The translations under genes were made by a program, and so were the position numbers. From Candidatus Uabimicrobium amorphum (lineage in GTDB: Bacteria > Planctomycetota > Uabimicrobiia > Uabimicrobiales > Uabimicrobiaceae), in contig NZ_AP019860.1 in the NCBI RefSeq assembly GCF_009002475.1, positions 4,526,001-4,590,000 of the forward strand: 64,000 bases of DNA, read 5' to 3'. Below the pieces are notes generated by a model. That model saw only the letters and a program-made list of their open reading frames with translations. It was not told the DNA's origin and ran no database searches. The stretch's first letter is position 1. Each line of letters starts with the position of its first letter. Shown here piece by piece: positions 43,495 to 52,441 of the stretch.

Positions 43495-44685
43495 TTACCC
43501 AGTATTTATATATAATCTCAAGTCATCTATCAATTCCGAGGCGGAAGGATATCTTTTTTTAGGGCTTTTTTCCATCATTCTACAAATAATTGCCGAGAGG
43601 TTTTCTGGAATTTTCTTCTGTAGTTTATGCGGTGGAGTTACCGGTCGTATTGCTTGCATCAATAGTAAATTTTCCAATGATTCTGACTGGAAAGGTAATT
43701 GCCCTGTTAAAAATTCAAAAAAACATACTCCCATACTATATATATCTCCTCGTTGATCTATCGGAACGCCTAGGCATTGTTCAGGAGATAAATACTGCGC
43801 ATCTTTTAGACGTACTTTTTTACTTAACTGCTGTAAGGAAAAGTCAAACAAAAGAGCTTTGTTCTCTTGCGATATAAGAATGTTTGTTGGTTTTATGTTG
43901 CCATGAAAAATACTTTCGTCGTGTGCTGCTTGCAAACCTGTTGCAATCTGCCGCATAAATTCGGCTATTTGTAAATAAGAAAATTCGTGACTGATTTTTT
44001 CTAGCGTTTTCCCCGGAACATCTGACAACAATAAAAAAGCGATATCATCTTTTATTCCCCCGTTGAGAATACTTGCGAGATAAGGGTTTTTTACGTTAAT
44101 CAAAGTATTGATATCGTGCGAAAACTTAGGCGATAGGAATTCACTTTTGTACCATAATTTTAGTAACACGGGAATATCTAAACCTGTATGGTAAGCACGA
44201 TATACAACCGTACTTTCGCTATAACCAACTAATTTTTCTAGGCGATAACCGCTCCAAAATGCACCATCTAGTTTTTTAGGGTGCGACATTAGACGTTCGC
44301 GGAAAGAAAATTGCGTTTTCTCTCCCTTTGCCATTACCTGTTCCGCTTTTTGGTAGAGCTCTCCTAGTTGAATATCTTTGGGAAAGAAACTTTTTACCTG
44401 TTTACAAAAGTAAATTTCAGGGTCTTCTTTTAAGTTTGTGCTTCCAGATACAATAATAACCGGAATATTGCACTTTATTTCCTGCATGCGAATAATAAAA
44501 TCGCGGCCATTTTGTTTTGGCATACACACATCGAGAACGATTAAGTCTGGATTGTATTTTTGCATTTTGAGTAAACCATCACTGCCATTTTCGGCAGTGA
44601 TAGTTTGGCAGCCGTTATCAAGAAATACATCAGTACACGCTTCTCGAAAATTTTCATTATCATCAACGATTAATACCTTATGCAT
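43495..44685 (-). CDS. Receiver domain fused to Ser/Thr pseudokinase
   Basis: The N-terminal receiver (MHKVLIVDDNENFREACTD; acceptor Asp in LIVLDVCMPKQNG) is intact. The C-terminal kinase-like domain (about 140-395) keeps the Lys in VLLKLWY and the SPEQ and G-D-I-Y-S-M-G landmarks. However, the catalytic loop is IFHGNIKPTNIL (HRD to HGN), DFG is DFS, and the glycine loop is VGYSESTVVYRA. It is therefore a predicted pseudokinase, a sister of the active fusion at 29375-30607. The start at 44685 follows AGGGGG. It overlaps no neighbour and ends just before the STAS-HDOD start. Confidence 0.85.
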   Translation of the reverse strand: MHKVLIVDDNENFREACTDVFLDNGCQTITAENGSDGLLKMQKYNPDLIVLDVCMPKQNGRDFIIRMQEIKCNIPVIIVSGSTNLKEDPEIYFCKQVKSFFPKDIQLGELYQKAEQVMAKGEKTQFSFRERLMSHPKKLDGAFWSGYRLEKLVGYSESTVVYRAYHTGLDIPVLLKLWYKSEFLSPKFSHDINTLINVKNPYLASILNGGIKDDIAFLLLSDVPGKTLEKISHEFSYLQIAEFMRQIATGLQAAHDESIFHGNIKPTNILISQENKALLFDFSLQQLSKKVRLKDAQYLSPEQCLGVPIDQRGDIYSMGVCFFEFLTGQLPFQSESLENLLLMQAIRPVTPPHKLQKKIPENLSAIICRMMEKSPKKRYPSASELIDDLRLYINTG

Positions 44686-44695
44686 TTGTGGCCCC

Positions 44696-45490
44696 CTAAA
44701 AGATAGAAGAGACTTCTTGTTTTGTTTTTGCTGCGATTTGTAACCAATAATCAACATCTTCAAAATTTAAGACGTTTAAATATTCAACTGTTGCTTCCTC
44801 GTCTTCCTCATACAAAGATAAAGCGATTTTTAAAATGTATGTTTCTTCCGAATCCTCGTTTTGTGACATAATCACATTAATCGTTTTTTCCGGAATTTTC
44901 CATATATTCAATAGTCGTTTCCCTAATTTGTGTTCGTGCGCTGCAAATAACATCTCTAGTAAATCTTCTTCAATGCAAAAATCGCTTTGTATTTTTTCAC
45001 AGAAGTTCTGTAAAGCGGAAACAATAACCAATTGGCCGATATTATGCATAAGACCGACTAGAAAATATTCTTCTTCGTCTTTTTTGCTTTTTTTGGCCAA
45101 AGTGCTACAAACAAAAGCACAGAATAAAGATTTTTCCCATATTCTTGTCAACTGCTTGCGATACGCTTGGTCTTTGATAAACGAAATTTTGATAGAAATA
45201 GCAAAGAGAATGGTGCGTAGCTTTCTGCGCCCAAGGCGTGTAATCGCAAGTTTAATAGATGTTACTTCAATACGACTACCATACAACGCCGAATTAGAAA
45301 CCTTTAAAATTTCACCTGCAATTGCTGGGTCAAGAGAAACGACTTGTTCAATTTCTTCCGTAGATGAATTGGGGCTATTTAGTAAATCGAGTAACTTCAA
45401 CGTATTCTGAGGTATAGTTGGAATTTTGAAATCTTGTTCGTTCGTAAAATCTTCGAATTGACTGACTAAATTTAACTCTTGTGTCTGCAT
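44696..45490 (-). CDS. HDOD domain protein
   Basis: The 264-residue protein is essentially one HDOD domain: IPTIPQNTLKLLDLLNSPNS, SLDPAIAGEILKVSNSALYG, ITRLGRRKLRTIL, VGLMHNIGQLVI. It has no output enzyme domain. AGGAG lies upstream of the ATG. It starts the three-gene minus-strand unit with the receiver-pseudokinase and the STAS-HDOD protein. Confidence 0.85.
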   Translation of the reverse strand: MQTQELNLVSQFEDFTNEQDFKIPTIPQNTLKLLDLLNSPNSSTEEIEQVVSLDPAIAGEILKVSNSALYGSRIEVTSIKLAITRLGRRKLRTILFAISIKISFIKDQAYRKQLTRIWEKSLFCAFVCSTLAKKSKKDEEEYFLVGLMHNIGQLVIVSALQNFCEKIQSDFCIEEDLLEMLFAAHEHKLGKRLLNIWKIPEKTINVIMSQNEDSEETYILKIALSLYEEDEEATVEYLNVLNFEDVDYWLQIAAKTKQEVSSIF

Positions 45491-45591
45491 ATGTAGCTCC
45501 TCTTTTTAACATGTAATCAATAATTTTTTGGAGACTTTATTACTAGTATCGGCTGTTTTCAAAATTTATTTAGCGGTTTTTATTTTTTATT

Positions 45592-45607
45592 TGGCGTTAT
45601 TATTGCA
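45592..45607 (+). promoter_or_regulatory. Sigma-54 promoter upstream of the IS element
   Basis: TGGCGTTATTATTGCA is nearly identical to the fliA site (TGGCATTATTATTGCT). No plus-strand host gene follows until fliR, 1.9 kb away beyond the IS insertion. It is probably the original fliR-flhB-flhA promoter. Confidence 0.65.
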
Positions 45608-45798
45608 CTGCTTACAAATACCGAGGTGTTGTAGGTAAAAAATCGGGATACTTGTTATATAGACTCGAACCAAAGTGTCGTTTTTTCAATACTTTTTGAA
45701 CTACGTAAACTCCCCCTGTGGGGGCTGTCAGGGCAAGCCCATTGACTTAAGCGTAAGTATATAGTATAAAATAATTTAAAACAGTAAAAGAAGAGATT

Positions 45799-45812
45799 AT
45801 GAAAAAAAAGAG
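45799..45812 (+). other. A8 slippery run at the start of the transposase gene
   Basis: ATG (45799-45801) followed by eight A residues leads to a stop after eight codons. With seven A residues it would join the transposase frame (MKKRVIDKSKELLESERF). This fits transcriptional or translational slippage known for insertion sequences, or a simple frameshift mutation. Confidence 0.5.
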
Positions 45813-45859
45813 TAATAGATAAAAGTAAAGAACTATTAGAGTCAGAGCGTTTCAAAAAA

Positions 45860-47101
45860 ATGCATCGTAAAAACGAAAAAGACTTTACAAGAGAAAGAAA
45901 ACTACCTTTTTCAAGATTAATGGTATTCATGATACGTAAAAGCATAAAATCAATACAAAATAGGCTAAACGAATTCGTAAAAGACTTGCTTACAAATTTT
46001 ACAACGGTAACCTCAGGAGCATATACAAAAGCAAGGAAAAAGCTGAATTATACAGCCTTTATAGAGTTAAATAAGCAAGCAGTAGTTGAAACATTGTATG
46101 AAGATGAAGACTACAGAAAATACAAAGGTTTTCGTCTATGTGCAATAGACGGATCAAAAGTAAGACTTCCAAATGAAAAAGAGATAGAAGAACATTTTGG
46201 CACAATAAGATATAAAAATAAAAACATAAGTGTAGAAGGATCACACGCATTTGCAACAGTGTCAGTACTTTATGATCTACTAAACGAAATCGCAATTGAT
46301 AGCGAAATAGGACACTGTAAAAAAGATGAAGAGCTATTTGCTTACAAACACTTTCAACATGCAAATGAAAATGATCTCATTCTCTTCGACAGAGGTTATT
46401 GTTCATATACCCTGTTAGCACATTTATGTAAAAAAGGTATCAATTTTGTAGTTAGATGTCCTGTTAATTCTTTCTATCAAGCAAACAAAATGTTTAAGCA
46501 GAAAATTGAGAGCTGTATTACAACTATTGAACCTCCTGACGATAAAAAGAAATTAGTTAATGACCAGTCTCTACCATCGAAAATTTCTGTACGTTTTGTT
46601 CGTGTTATGCTTGATACAGGTGATGTTGAAGTCCTTGTTTCTTCCTTAGTGGATGAACAATTGTACCCCACTGATGATTTTAAAGAGCTTTATTGGTTTA
46701 GATGGGGTATAGAAACTTTCTTTGATCGCATTAAAAACCGTCTTGACCTTGAGAATTTCACTGGCAAAACTACTCTATCTGTTCAACAAGATTTCTATGC
46801 TACTATTTACATTAGTGGTCTTGAATCTATTCTTATTGAAGATGCTCAAGATATTCTTGATCAGAAAACTTCTAGCAATAAGTATCCTCAGCAGGTCAAT
46901 AAATCCGTTTCTTTTAATACCATTAAAAACTACGCTCTTGATTTACTTTTTGAAAATGACTCTGATTTACTTTTTGAAAAACTTACTCAACTTTTTCTTT
47001 CTTCTCCTACTTGCATTCGAAAAGATCGCCCTCGACCCCGAGTTAAATCTCCTCGAAAACAAGTTAATTACTATAAAAGAAAACGAAAACCTACTTACTA
47101 G
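45860..47101 (+). CDS. IS4-family DDE transposase
   Basis: The 413-residue protein has the DDE signature in order: Asp in CAIDGSKVRLPN, Asp in LFDRGYCSYTL and Glu in YWFRWGIETFFDRIKNRLDLE (the Y-x2-R-x3-E region). These catalyse cut-and-paste transposition. Coding character extends upstream in the same frame (ELLESERFKKMHRKNEKDF) to about 45808. There an ATG (45799) in another frame is separated from it by a run of eight A residues. Full-length enzyme may thus need a one-base slip at the A-run, or the gene has been broken there; ATG 45860 gives the shorter product. Confidence 0.88.
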   Translation: MHRKNEKDFTRERKLPFSRLMVFMIRKSIKSIQNRLNEFVKDLLTNFTTVTSGAYTKARKKLNYTAFIELNKQAVVETLYEDEDYRKYKGFRLCAIDGSKVRLPNEKEIEEHFGTIRYKNKNISVEGSHAFATVSVLYDLLNEIAIDSEIGHCKKDEELFAYKHFQHANENDLILFDRGYCSYTLLAHLCKKGINFVVRCPVNSFYQANKMFKQKIESCITTIEPPDDKKKLVNDQSLPSKISVRFVRVMLDTGDVEVLVSSLVDEQLYPTDDFKELYWFRWGIETFFDRIKNRLDLENFTGKTTLSVQQDFYATIYISGLESILIEDAQDILDQKTSSNKYPQQVNKSVSFNTIKNYALDLLFENDSDLLFEKLTQLFLSSPTCIRKDRPRPRVKSPRKQVNYYKRKRKPTY

Positions 47102-47200
47102 ATTTTCTTAAGTCAATGGGCTTGGGCTGTCAGGGGTAGGTTCTGGCTAAATACATATATAGAAAAGAGATAGAAATTTTTTTACTAACGAATCCCAGGT

Positions 47201-47282
47201 TGTCATCCCTGGCTTGACCAGGGATCTAGGCGTTTACAAGTCGACTTTATATTGTGGATTCCTGCTTTCGCAGGAATGACAC
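47201..47282. repeat. Hairpin-pair repeat, copy B
   Basis: TGTCATCCC-TGGCTTGACCAGGGAT and GGATTCCTGCTTTCGCAGGAATGACA enclose a spacer containing ACAAGTCGACTTTATATTG. The spacer is the reverse complement of that in copy C, so the copies are inverted relative to each other. A further half-copy (TGTCATCCCTG) occurs near 47366. Confidence 0.8.
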
Positions 47283-47490
47283 CCTGGGGAAACTTTAGGT
47301 TGAAATAATATCTACTTTTAGCCATAAGTACCTTGCATCATAAGCTTTACATAAAACCTAACCTTGTCATCCCTGTGGGGGAGTAATCGGCAAAGCCAAT
47401 TGTGGGGGCTTCGCACACTAACATATACCGATACTTAAAAGTTTTTCCGGTTCGCTTAGAGCTAAAAAGTCGCAATTAGAGTGAGGGTTT

Positions 47491-48255
47491 ATGGAGTTAT
47501 CATTTACTTTTTCGTCCATAATATTTTTTGTGTGCGTTCTACTACGCATCAGTTCTTTTCTGGTATTTTTTCCGTTTTTCCCCACAAAACAAAGTGCGAA
47601 ATACGCCAAGATATTTCTTTGCTTTGTACTTGCGGTTGTTATCACCGCGGTAATGCCAAGAACGTATTCCTTTGCCAAGGAAATAGATTCTCTTTTTATA
47701 CTTTTTGTTCAAGAGATCGCCACAGGGGCCATGATGGGATTTGTGGTTTTTTTACTGGGCGGACTGTTGCGAATGGTGGGCGGAATGATTTCGCAATTGG
47801 CAGGTTTAGAGATTGTGCAAACTATTGATCCTGGAAATTTTGGTCCCTCATCGTTGATGGCAAATTTTATTTTTTATTACGGGGTATTTATTCTGATTTT
47901 GTTCGATGCGCATCACTACTTACTACAAATTATTGTATTGAGTTTTGAAGTGATCCCTCCAGGAAGTTTTCATTTATCGGAAGAAATATTTCATCTTATC
48001 CATCGCGAGTGGATTATTTTTTGCCGTTTTACCTTGATACTCGTAGCCCCTTTTTTACTTATGGGTTTTACGATTTCCATTGAGCTAGGTATTTTAAGTC
48101 GACTTGTACCGCAGATGAACGTATTTCTAATGGAATACCCGATTCGTTTAGGTATTAGTATATTTTTGCTGGCATGGTTTTTGCCATCACTTACTTTGGG
48201 TTTTGCGAACGTTTTTAATATAGTTGTCGATGTATATACGGTTTTATTGGGGTAA
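47491..48255 (+). CDS. fliR: Flagellar export gate protein FliR
   Basis: The 254-residue protein has six or more membrane helices and FliR motifs: VCVLLRISSFLVFFPFF, QEIATGAMMGFVVFLLGG, MISQLAGLEIVQTIDP. GAGGG lies before the ATG. It heads the fliR-flhB-flhA-fliA unit. The 5' leader of about 350 nt between the IS target site and the gene contains a hairpin-pair repeat. Confidence 0.93.
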   Translation: MELSFTFSSIIFFVCVLLRISSFLVFFPFFPTKQSAKYAKIFLCFVLAVVITAVMPRTYSFAKEIDSLFILFVQEIATGAMMGFVVFLLGGLLRMVGGMISQLAGLEIVQTIDPGNFGPSSLMANFIFYYGVFILILFDAHHYLLQIIVLSFEVIPPGSFHLSEEIFHLIHREWIIFCRFTLILVAPFLLMGFTISIELGILSRLVPQMNVFLMEYPIRLGISIFLLAWFLPSLTLGFANVFNIVVDVYTVLLG

Positions 48256-48257
48256 AG

Positions 48258-49310
48258 ATGAGCGACGAAAAAACGGAACAACCAACCGATAAAAAAAGAC
48301 AAGACGCGATCAAGAAGGGAAATCTTACTCGTAGTAAAGATTTAGATGCAGCACTGCTGTTACTTTCTGTTGCTCTATTTATACAAGCAGTCGGTCCGTT
48401 TATTGTCACGCAATTACAGCTCATCATCAAAGATTTTTTTAGCATACCATCCTCTTTTGTCGATCGTTCTATTGACGAGACGTGGTTAGCACAAAAAATT
48501 TTTCGCGACGTGATGACTATTTTGCTACCCATTACCGGATTTGCCGCAGTTATAACGATCATTATTGGTGGTGCGCAAACTAAATTTGCTGTCTTTGAAG
48601 AAAAAGTAAAATTTTCTCTCGACAAGCTTGATGTCGTAAAAAACGTACAAAATATGTTCAGCATTAGTAAAGCGGCGCAACCGTTTCTCATTATTGCCAA
48701 AACGTTGGTTATTGTTACCGTGAGTTATTTCGTTGTTGTGCCTATTTTTTACCTATGGCTAGCTGGATATCCCGCGAATGTTGATTCCTTGGCTTTTGAG
48801 TTGGGTACCGCTTTGCAAAAAATAGTACTGTACTCGACCTTGATGCTAGTTTTTATCGGTGCGGTGGATTACGCTGTGCAATGGCGACAACGTGAAAACA
48901 AGTTGAAGATGTCTAAACAAGAAATCAAAGACGAATGGAAGCAAGAAAATGGTTCTCCTGAAATAAAACAGAAGAGGAGCCAAGCAATGTTTCTTATGGC
49001 GCATTCTCGTGCAATGCAAGAGGTTCCCGGAGCGACAGTAGTTGTCACCAATCCAACAACGTTTGCGATCGCTATTTTTTATTCCAAAGAAAAAAGTCCT
49101 GTTCCGAAAGTGGTGGCAAAAGGAAAAGGCTATCTTGCACAAAAAATTCGCAGCATTGCAAATGAAAATGAGGTTCCTATTGTTGAAAATAAACCTTTGG
49201 CACGATCACTGTATTCCCTTGTAGAACCTGGCCAGGAAATACCGGAGCAGTTCTATCAAGCAATGGCATCTGTTCTAGTGTATGTATTTTCCAAAAAAAA
49301 GGTTAAATGA
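48258..49310 (+). CDS. flhB: Flagellar export switch protein FlhB
   Basis: The 350-residue protein starts EKTEQPTDKKRQDAIKKGNL, has four membrane helices and a cytoplasmic C-domain (MSKQEIKDEWKQENGSPEIK). The autocleavage site, normally NPTH, reads TNPTTFAIAIFY here; Asn-Pro is kept but His is replaced by Thr. It lies 2 nt after fliR and overlaps flhA by 4 nt (ATGA). Confidence 0.93.
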   Translation: MSDEKTEQPTDKKRQDAIKKGNLTRSKDLDAALLLLSVALFIQAVGPFIVTQLQLIIKDFFSIPSSFVDRSIDETWLAQKIFRDVMTILLPITGFAAVITIIIGGAQTKFAVFEEKVKFSLDKLDVVKNVQNMFSISKAAQPFLIIAKTLVIVTVSYFVVVPIFYLWLAGYPANVDSLAFELGTALQKIVLYSTLMLVFIGAVDYAVQWRQRENKLKMSKQEIKDEWKQENGSPEIKQKRSQAMFLMAHSRAMQEVPGATVVVTNPTTFAIAIFYSKEKSPVPKVVAKGKGYLAQKIRSIANENEVPIVENKPLARSLYSLVEPGQEIPEQFYQAMASVLVYVFSKKKVK

Positions 49311-51391
49311 TGACGAGAATATCAAATTTACTACGCGACGAAAGTGATATATTGCTTGTCGGAGTTATTGTGGGAATTTTATTGATATTGATTGTGCCTT
49401 TCCCACCAGAAATCTTAGACTTTTTAATTTGTCTTAGTATCTCCACGACTGTGTTGTTACTACTCATTACTTTGAATATAAGGCAACCGTTGGAATTTTC
49501 GTCTTTCCCCTCTATTTTGTTGATCATTACCTTATTTCGTCTGTCTTTAAACGTTGCCTCTACGCGTCTCATCTTACTCCACGGTGATGCCGGATCGGTC
49601 ATCCAAGCTTTTGGTTTCTTTGTTGTGGGAGGGGACCCCATTGTCGGGATGATTCTATTCACCATTTTGATCATCATTCAATTTATTGTGATTACGAAAG
49701 GGGCAAGTCGCATCTCCGAAGTGGCCGCGCGTTTTACACTAGACGCCATGCCTGGTAAGCAAATGAGCATTGATGCCGATTTAAATGCTGGAGCGATTAC
49801 CGAAGATGCCGCACGCGAAAGACGCAAAGAAATTACCCAAGAAGCAGAGTTCTATGGGGCGATGGATGGATCTAGTAAGTTTGTAAGAGGTGATGCTGTT
49901 GCCGGAATCATTATTATTATTGTCAATATTCTCGGTGGTATTATTCTGGGTATTATGCGGGGAATGTCTATTGGCGAAGCGGTGAAAAAATATGTCATTT
50001 TGACTGTGGGAGATGGATTAGTTAGTCAGATTCCTGCTCTCTTAATTGCGGTAACTACAGGGATTTTAATTACCAAAACTTCTTCCAACTCGCACTTGGC
50101 AAATGAAATTAAAACGCAATTAACACGTTACCCTCGTACTCTAGCGATGACAACGGCAGTTATTTTACTTTTCAGCGTCATGCCTGGCTTGCCTTTTTTT
50201 CCGTTTTTTATCATGGCAATGGCGTCGGGTCTTGTCTTTTACAATATGCAGCGTACGGAAAAAAAACAACGGGAACAACAAGAACCGGAACAAATAACCG
50301 AAGATGTGCCGCAAGAGCCTAGCGAAGAACAGTGGCTGCGTTTAGATCGTTTGCGTATTGAACTTGGTTATAAACTCGTCGAGATCGCTGATACCTACTC
50401 ACACCCCACTCTTATGTCACGTATTGTTTCGTTGCGACAGCAGTTGGCCCAAGAGTATGGTATTGTGATTCCTCCGGTACATGTTATCGACAATATACAA
50501 CTTCCACCGAATAATTATCGTATTTTGATGGAAGGGGAAAAACTTGCGGAAAATACATTGTACCCCGATCTCTTTTTAGTGATTGGAGAAGAGGAAAGCA
50601 ACCTGGAAAATGATATTCACAATATTCTTGGAAATCAGGACTCTGATGAACTCGTCGGTATAAAAGTTCAAGAGCCCGCTTTTGGGATACCTGCCAAGTG
50701 GGTGGATTCTGTGCAGAAAGATAAAGCGGAAATGCTCGGTTACACTGTCATTAATCCCGCATCTGTGCTTGTGACACACCTGTCGGAAACTATCAAGAAA
50801 AGTGCTTATGCCATACTCTCACGTGATGATGTCCAATTCCTCGTTGATGTCGCAGAAAAAAATTATCCTATTCTTGTGAAAAATACCATCCCTGATCAAG
50901 TGTCTCTAGTTCAACTACATCAAGTTTTACAAAGTTTGCTGTTGGAACAAATTCCTATTTTGAACCTACCACGTATTTTAGAGAGTCTATCAAAGCATAT
51001 TACAAAAACGAAAGATATGGCGCAGCTAGTTACCTTTGTACGTCAAGACATAGCCATAAGTATTACTTCGCGATATCAGTCTTCTGATGGTAGCTTGCCT
51101 GTCATTACGCTTGCACCTGAAAATGAGCAAACATTGCGCGAGGTAATTACATCATCGAGCAAAACGCCTCTTGCTCCTGATTTTTTACAAAAGTTAGTGA
51201 CGTCTATTAGTAGTATTAAACAACAAAATACCGCGGTGGTGAGTGGACTTCCGATCTTGTTAGTGAGTGCCGACGTTCGTTATGGTATTCGCGAACTTAT
51301 TAATCATTCCTTGCCGGATGTTCCAGTATTATCTTTTCAAGAAGTGATGAGCGTTCCACAGATACAATGCATTGGTGTGGTTCAGATTTAA
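49307..51391 (+). CDS. flhA: Flagellar export gate protein FlhA
   Basis: The 694-residue protein has an N-terminal membrane domain with the FHIPEP region (FVITKGASRISEVAARFTLDAMPGKQMSIDADLNAG, cited for RFTLDAMPGKQM) and a soluble C-terminal domain (DRLRIELGYKLVEIADTYSH; LTVIGSHLIA-like end degenerate). FlhA powers and gates flagellar export. Its length is standard. The start may be 49307 or the adjacent ATG at 49310. Confidence 0.94.
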   Translation: MMTRISNLLRDESDILLVGVIVGILLILIVPFPPEILDFLICLSISTTVLLLLITLNIRQPLEFSSFPSILLIITLFRLSLNVASTRLILLHGDAGSVIQAFGFFVVGGDPIVGMILFTILIIIQFIVITKGASRISEVAARFTLDAMPGKQMSIDADLNAGAITEDAARERRKEITQEAEFYGAMDGSSKFVRGDAVAGIIIIIVNILGGIILGIMRGMSIGEAVKKYVILTVGDGLVSQIPALLIAVTTGILITKTSSNSHLANEIKTQLTRYPRTLAMTTAVILLFSVMPGLPFFPFFIMAMASGLVFYNMQRTEKKQREQQEPEQITEDVPQEPSEEQWLRLDRLRIELGYKLVEIADTYSHPTLMSRIVSLRQQLAQEYGIVIPPVHVIDNIQLPPNNYRILMEGEKLAENTLYPDLFLVIGEEESNLENDIHNILGNQDSDELVGIKVQEPAFGIPAKWVDSVQKDKAEMLGYTVINPASVLVTHLSETIKKSAYAILSRDDVQFLVDVAEKNYPILVKNTIPDQVSLVQLHQVLQSLLLEQIPILNLPRILESLSKHITKTKDMAQLVTFVRQDIAISITSRYQSSDGSLPVITLAPENEQTLREVITSSSKTPLAPDFLQKLVTSISSIKQQNTAVVSGLPILLVSADVRYGIRELINHSLPDVPVLSFQEVMSVPQIQCIGVVQI

Positions 51392-51433
51392 GAATACTTG
51401 AATCCCTACAGAGAGCCTATAATTTTTCTCAAT

Positions 51434-51449
51434 TGGCATTATTATTGCT
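51434..51449 (+). promoter_or_regulatory. Sigma-54 promoter of fliA
   Basis: TGGCATTATTATTGCT matches TGGC-N7-TTGCW with both invariant dinucleotides, 47 nt before the fliA start and 42 nt after the flhA stop. Confidence 0.75.
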
Positions 51450-51496
51450 GTAAAAACAAAAAAACTATTATGTGAAAGGTAAGGAAAACTTTTGAT

Positions 51497-52222
51497 ATGC
51501 TAACTTACAACCAGAAGCAAATAAATGATAGAGATAAAACTATCGAGAACTTTTTACCTCTGGTAAGGTATGTCGTTGGTAGAATGTCTATCAATATACC
51601 TTCATTTCTAGATGTGGAAGACTTTATCGAAGTTGGCATTATAGGCTTGATTTCTGCTGTTGATAGTTACAATCCAACATTGGGATCATCACTAAAAACA
51701 TACGCATATACTAAAATTCGCGGAGCTATCCTTGATGAGTTACGTAAGACCTCATTTTTTTCGCGTAACTTTAGCGATAAGCTCAAGTTGTTTCGTCGTG
51801 AATATAACGAGTTACACGAAAAATATGGATACCCTCCGGCACTAGAAGAACTTAGTGAGCGTTTGGAAATGAGCTACGATGAAATTAGTGAGCTACTCGT
51901 CGCTTTACGTGGTATTACCTTCTTGTCGATTGACCAAGATGCAAATAGTGAAGACAATGCTTTTTTATCTATTTTGACAAATCCACGTGGAGATGATCCC
52001 TCGAAATCTGCAGAGAAGAAGGAACTAGAGGAGCAATTGGCCCTAGCAATCTCCAAGTTACCTGAGAGAGAGCACCAAGTGGTTACACTTTATTATTACC
52101 AAGGGTTGATGCTAAAAGAAATCAGTGAAGTATTAGGAGTGTCACCTTCGCGGATATCACATCTTCACTCACGTGCTATTTACCAACTAAATCAGTACTT
52201 AAGAAAAGAGAATAGTCAATGA
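51497..52222 (+). CDS. fliA: Flagellar sigma factor sigma-28 (FliA)
   Basis: The 241-residue sigma factor has region 2 (VEDFIEVGIIGLISAVDSYNPTLGSSLKTYA, cited for VEDFIEVGIIGL), region 3 (PPALEELSERLEMSYDEIS) and region 4 with helix-turn-helix (LPEREHQVVTLYYYQGL, LKEISEVLGVSPSRISHLHSRA). The lack of region 1 and the sequence GAILDELRK place it in the FliA group. It reads the sigma-28 sites before flgM and both flagellins. Its own sigma-54-type promoter makes it an intermediate of the cascade. Confidence 0.95.
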   Translation: MLTYNQKQINDRDKTIENFLPLVRYVVGRMSINIPSFLDVEDFIEVGIIGLISAVDSYNPTLGSSLKTYAYTKIRGAILDELRKTSFFSRNFSDKLKLFRREYNELHEKYGYPPALEELSERLEMSYDEISELLVALRGITFLSIDQDANSEDNAFLSILTNPRGDDPSKSAEKKELEEQLALAISKLPEREHQVVTLYYYQGLMLKEISEVLGVSPSRISHLHSRAIYQLNQYLRKENSQ

Positions 52223-52434
52223 AAAGTACGTTAGTAGAGTCGTCGATTGTTAAAAATCAGAAAGTGGTTTATCACGAACATCTTACGCCACAAGGAACAA
52301 AAAAATACAATGATGATGAAGTGATTCATGATCACGATTTTCAAGTTAGCGTACAAAAGAACGCTGATGTTGTGACAGGTGTTGTCGTAAATTGCGGTTG
52401 TGGTAAATCTATTGTCATTCATTTTTCTTATTGA
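52219..52434 (+). CDS. Small conserved-looking protein coupled to fliA
   Basis: The 71-residue product starts inside the fliA stop codon (ATGA overlap). It ends VVVNCGCGKSIVIHFSY, with a CxC that could bind metal. There is no signal peptide. The overlap suggests translation coupled to FliA and thus a flagellar or regulatory role. I do not recognise the family. Confidence 0.65.
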   Translation: MKSTLVESSIVKNQKVVYHEHLTPQGTKKYNDDEVIHDHDFQVSVQKNADVVTGVVVNCGCGKSIVIHFSY

Positions 52435-52441
52435 GTTTTTT

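Larger units (their letters stand above)
45734..47124 (+). mobile_element. IS4-type insertion sequence, 1391 bp, with 11-bp target duplication
   Basis: Terminal inverted repeats CAAGCCCATTGACTTAAG (45734-45751) match in reverse complement at 47107-47124 over 18 bp without mismatch. The direct repeat GGCTGTCAGGG flanks both sides (45723-45733 and 47125-47135), a length normal for the IS4 family. The intact ends and target duplication indicate recent insertion, into an intergenic stretch upstream of fliR. Confidence 0.92.
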
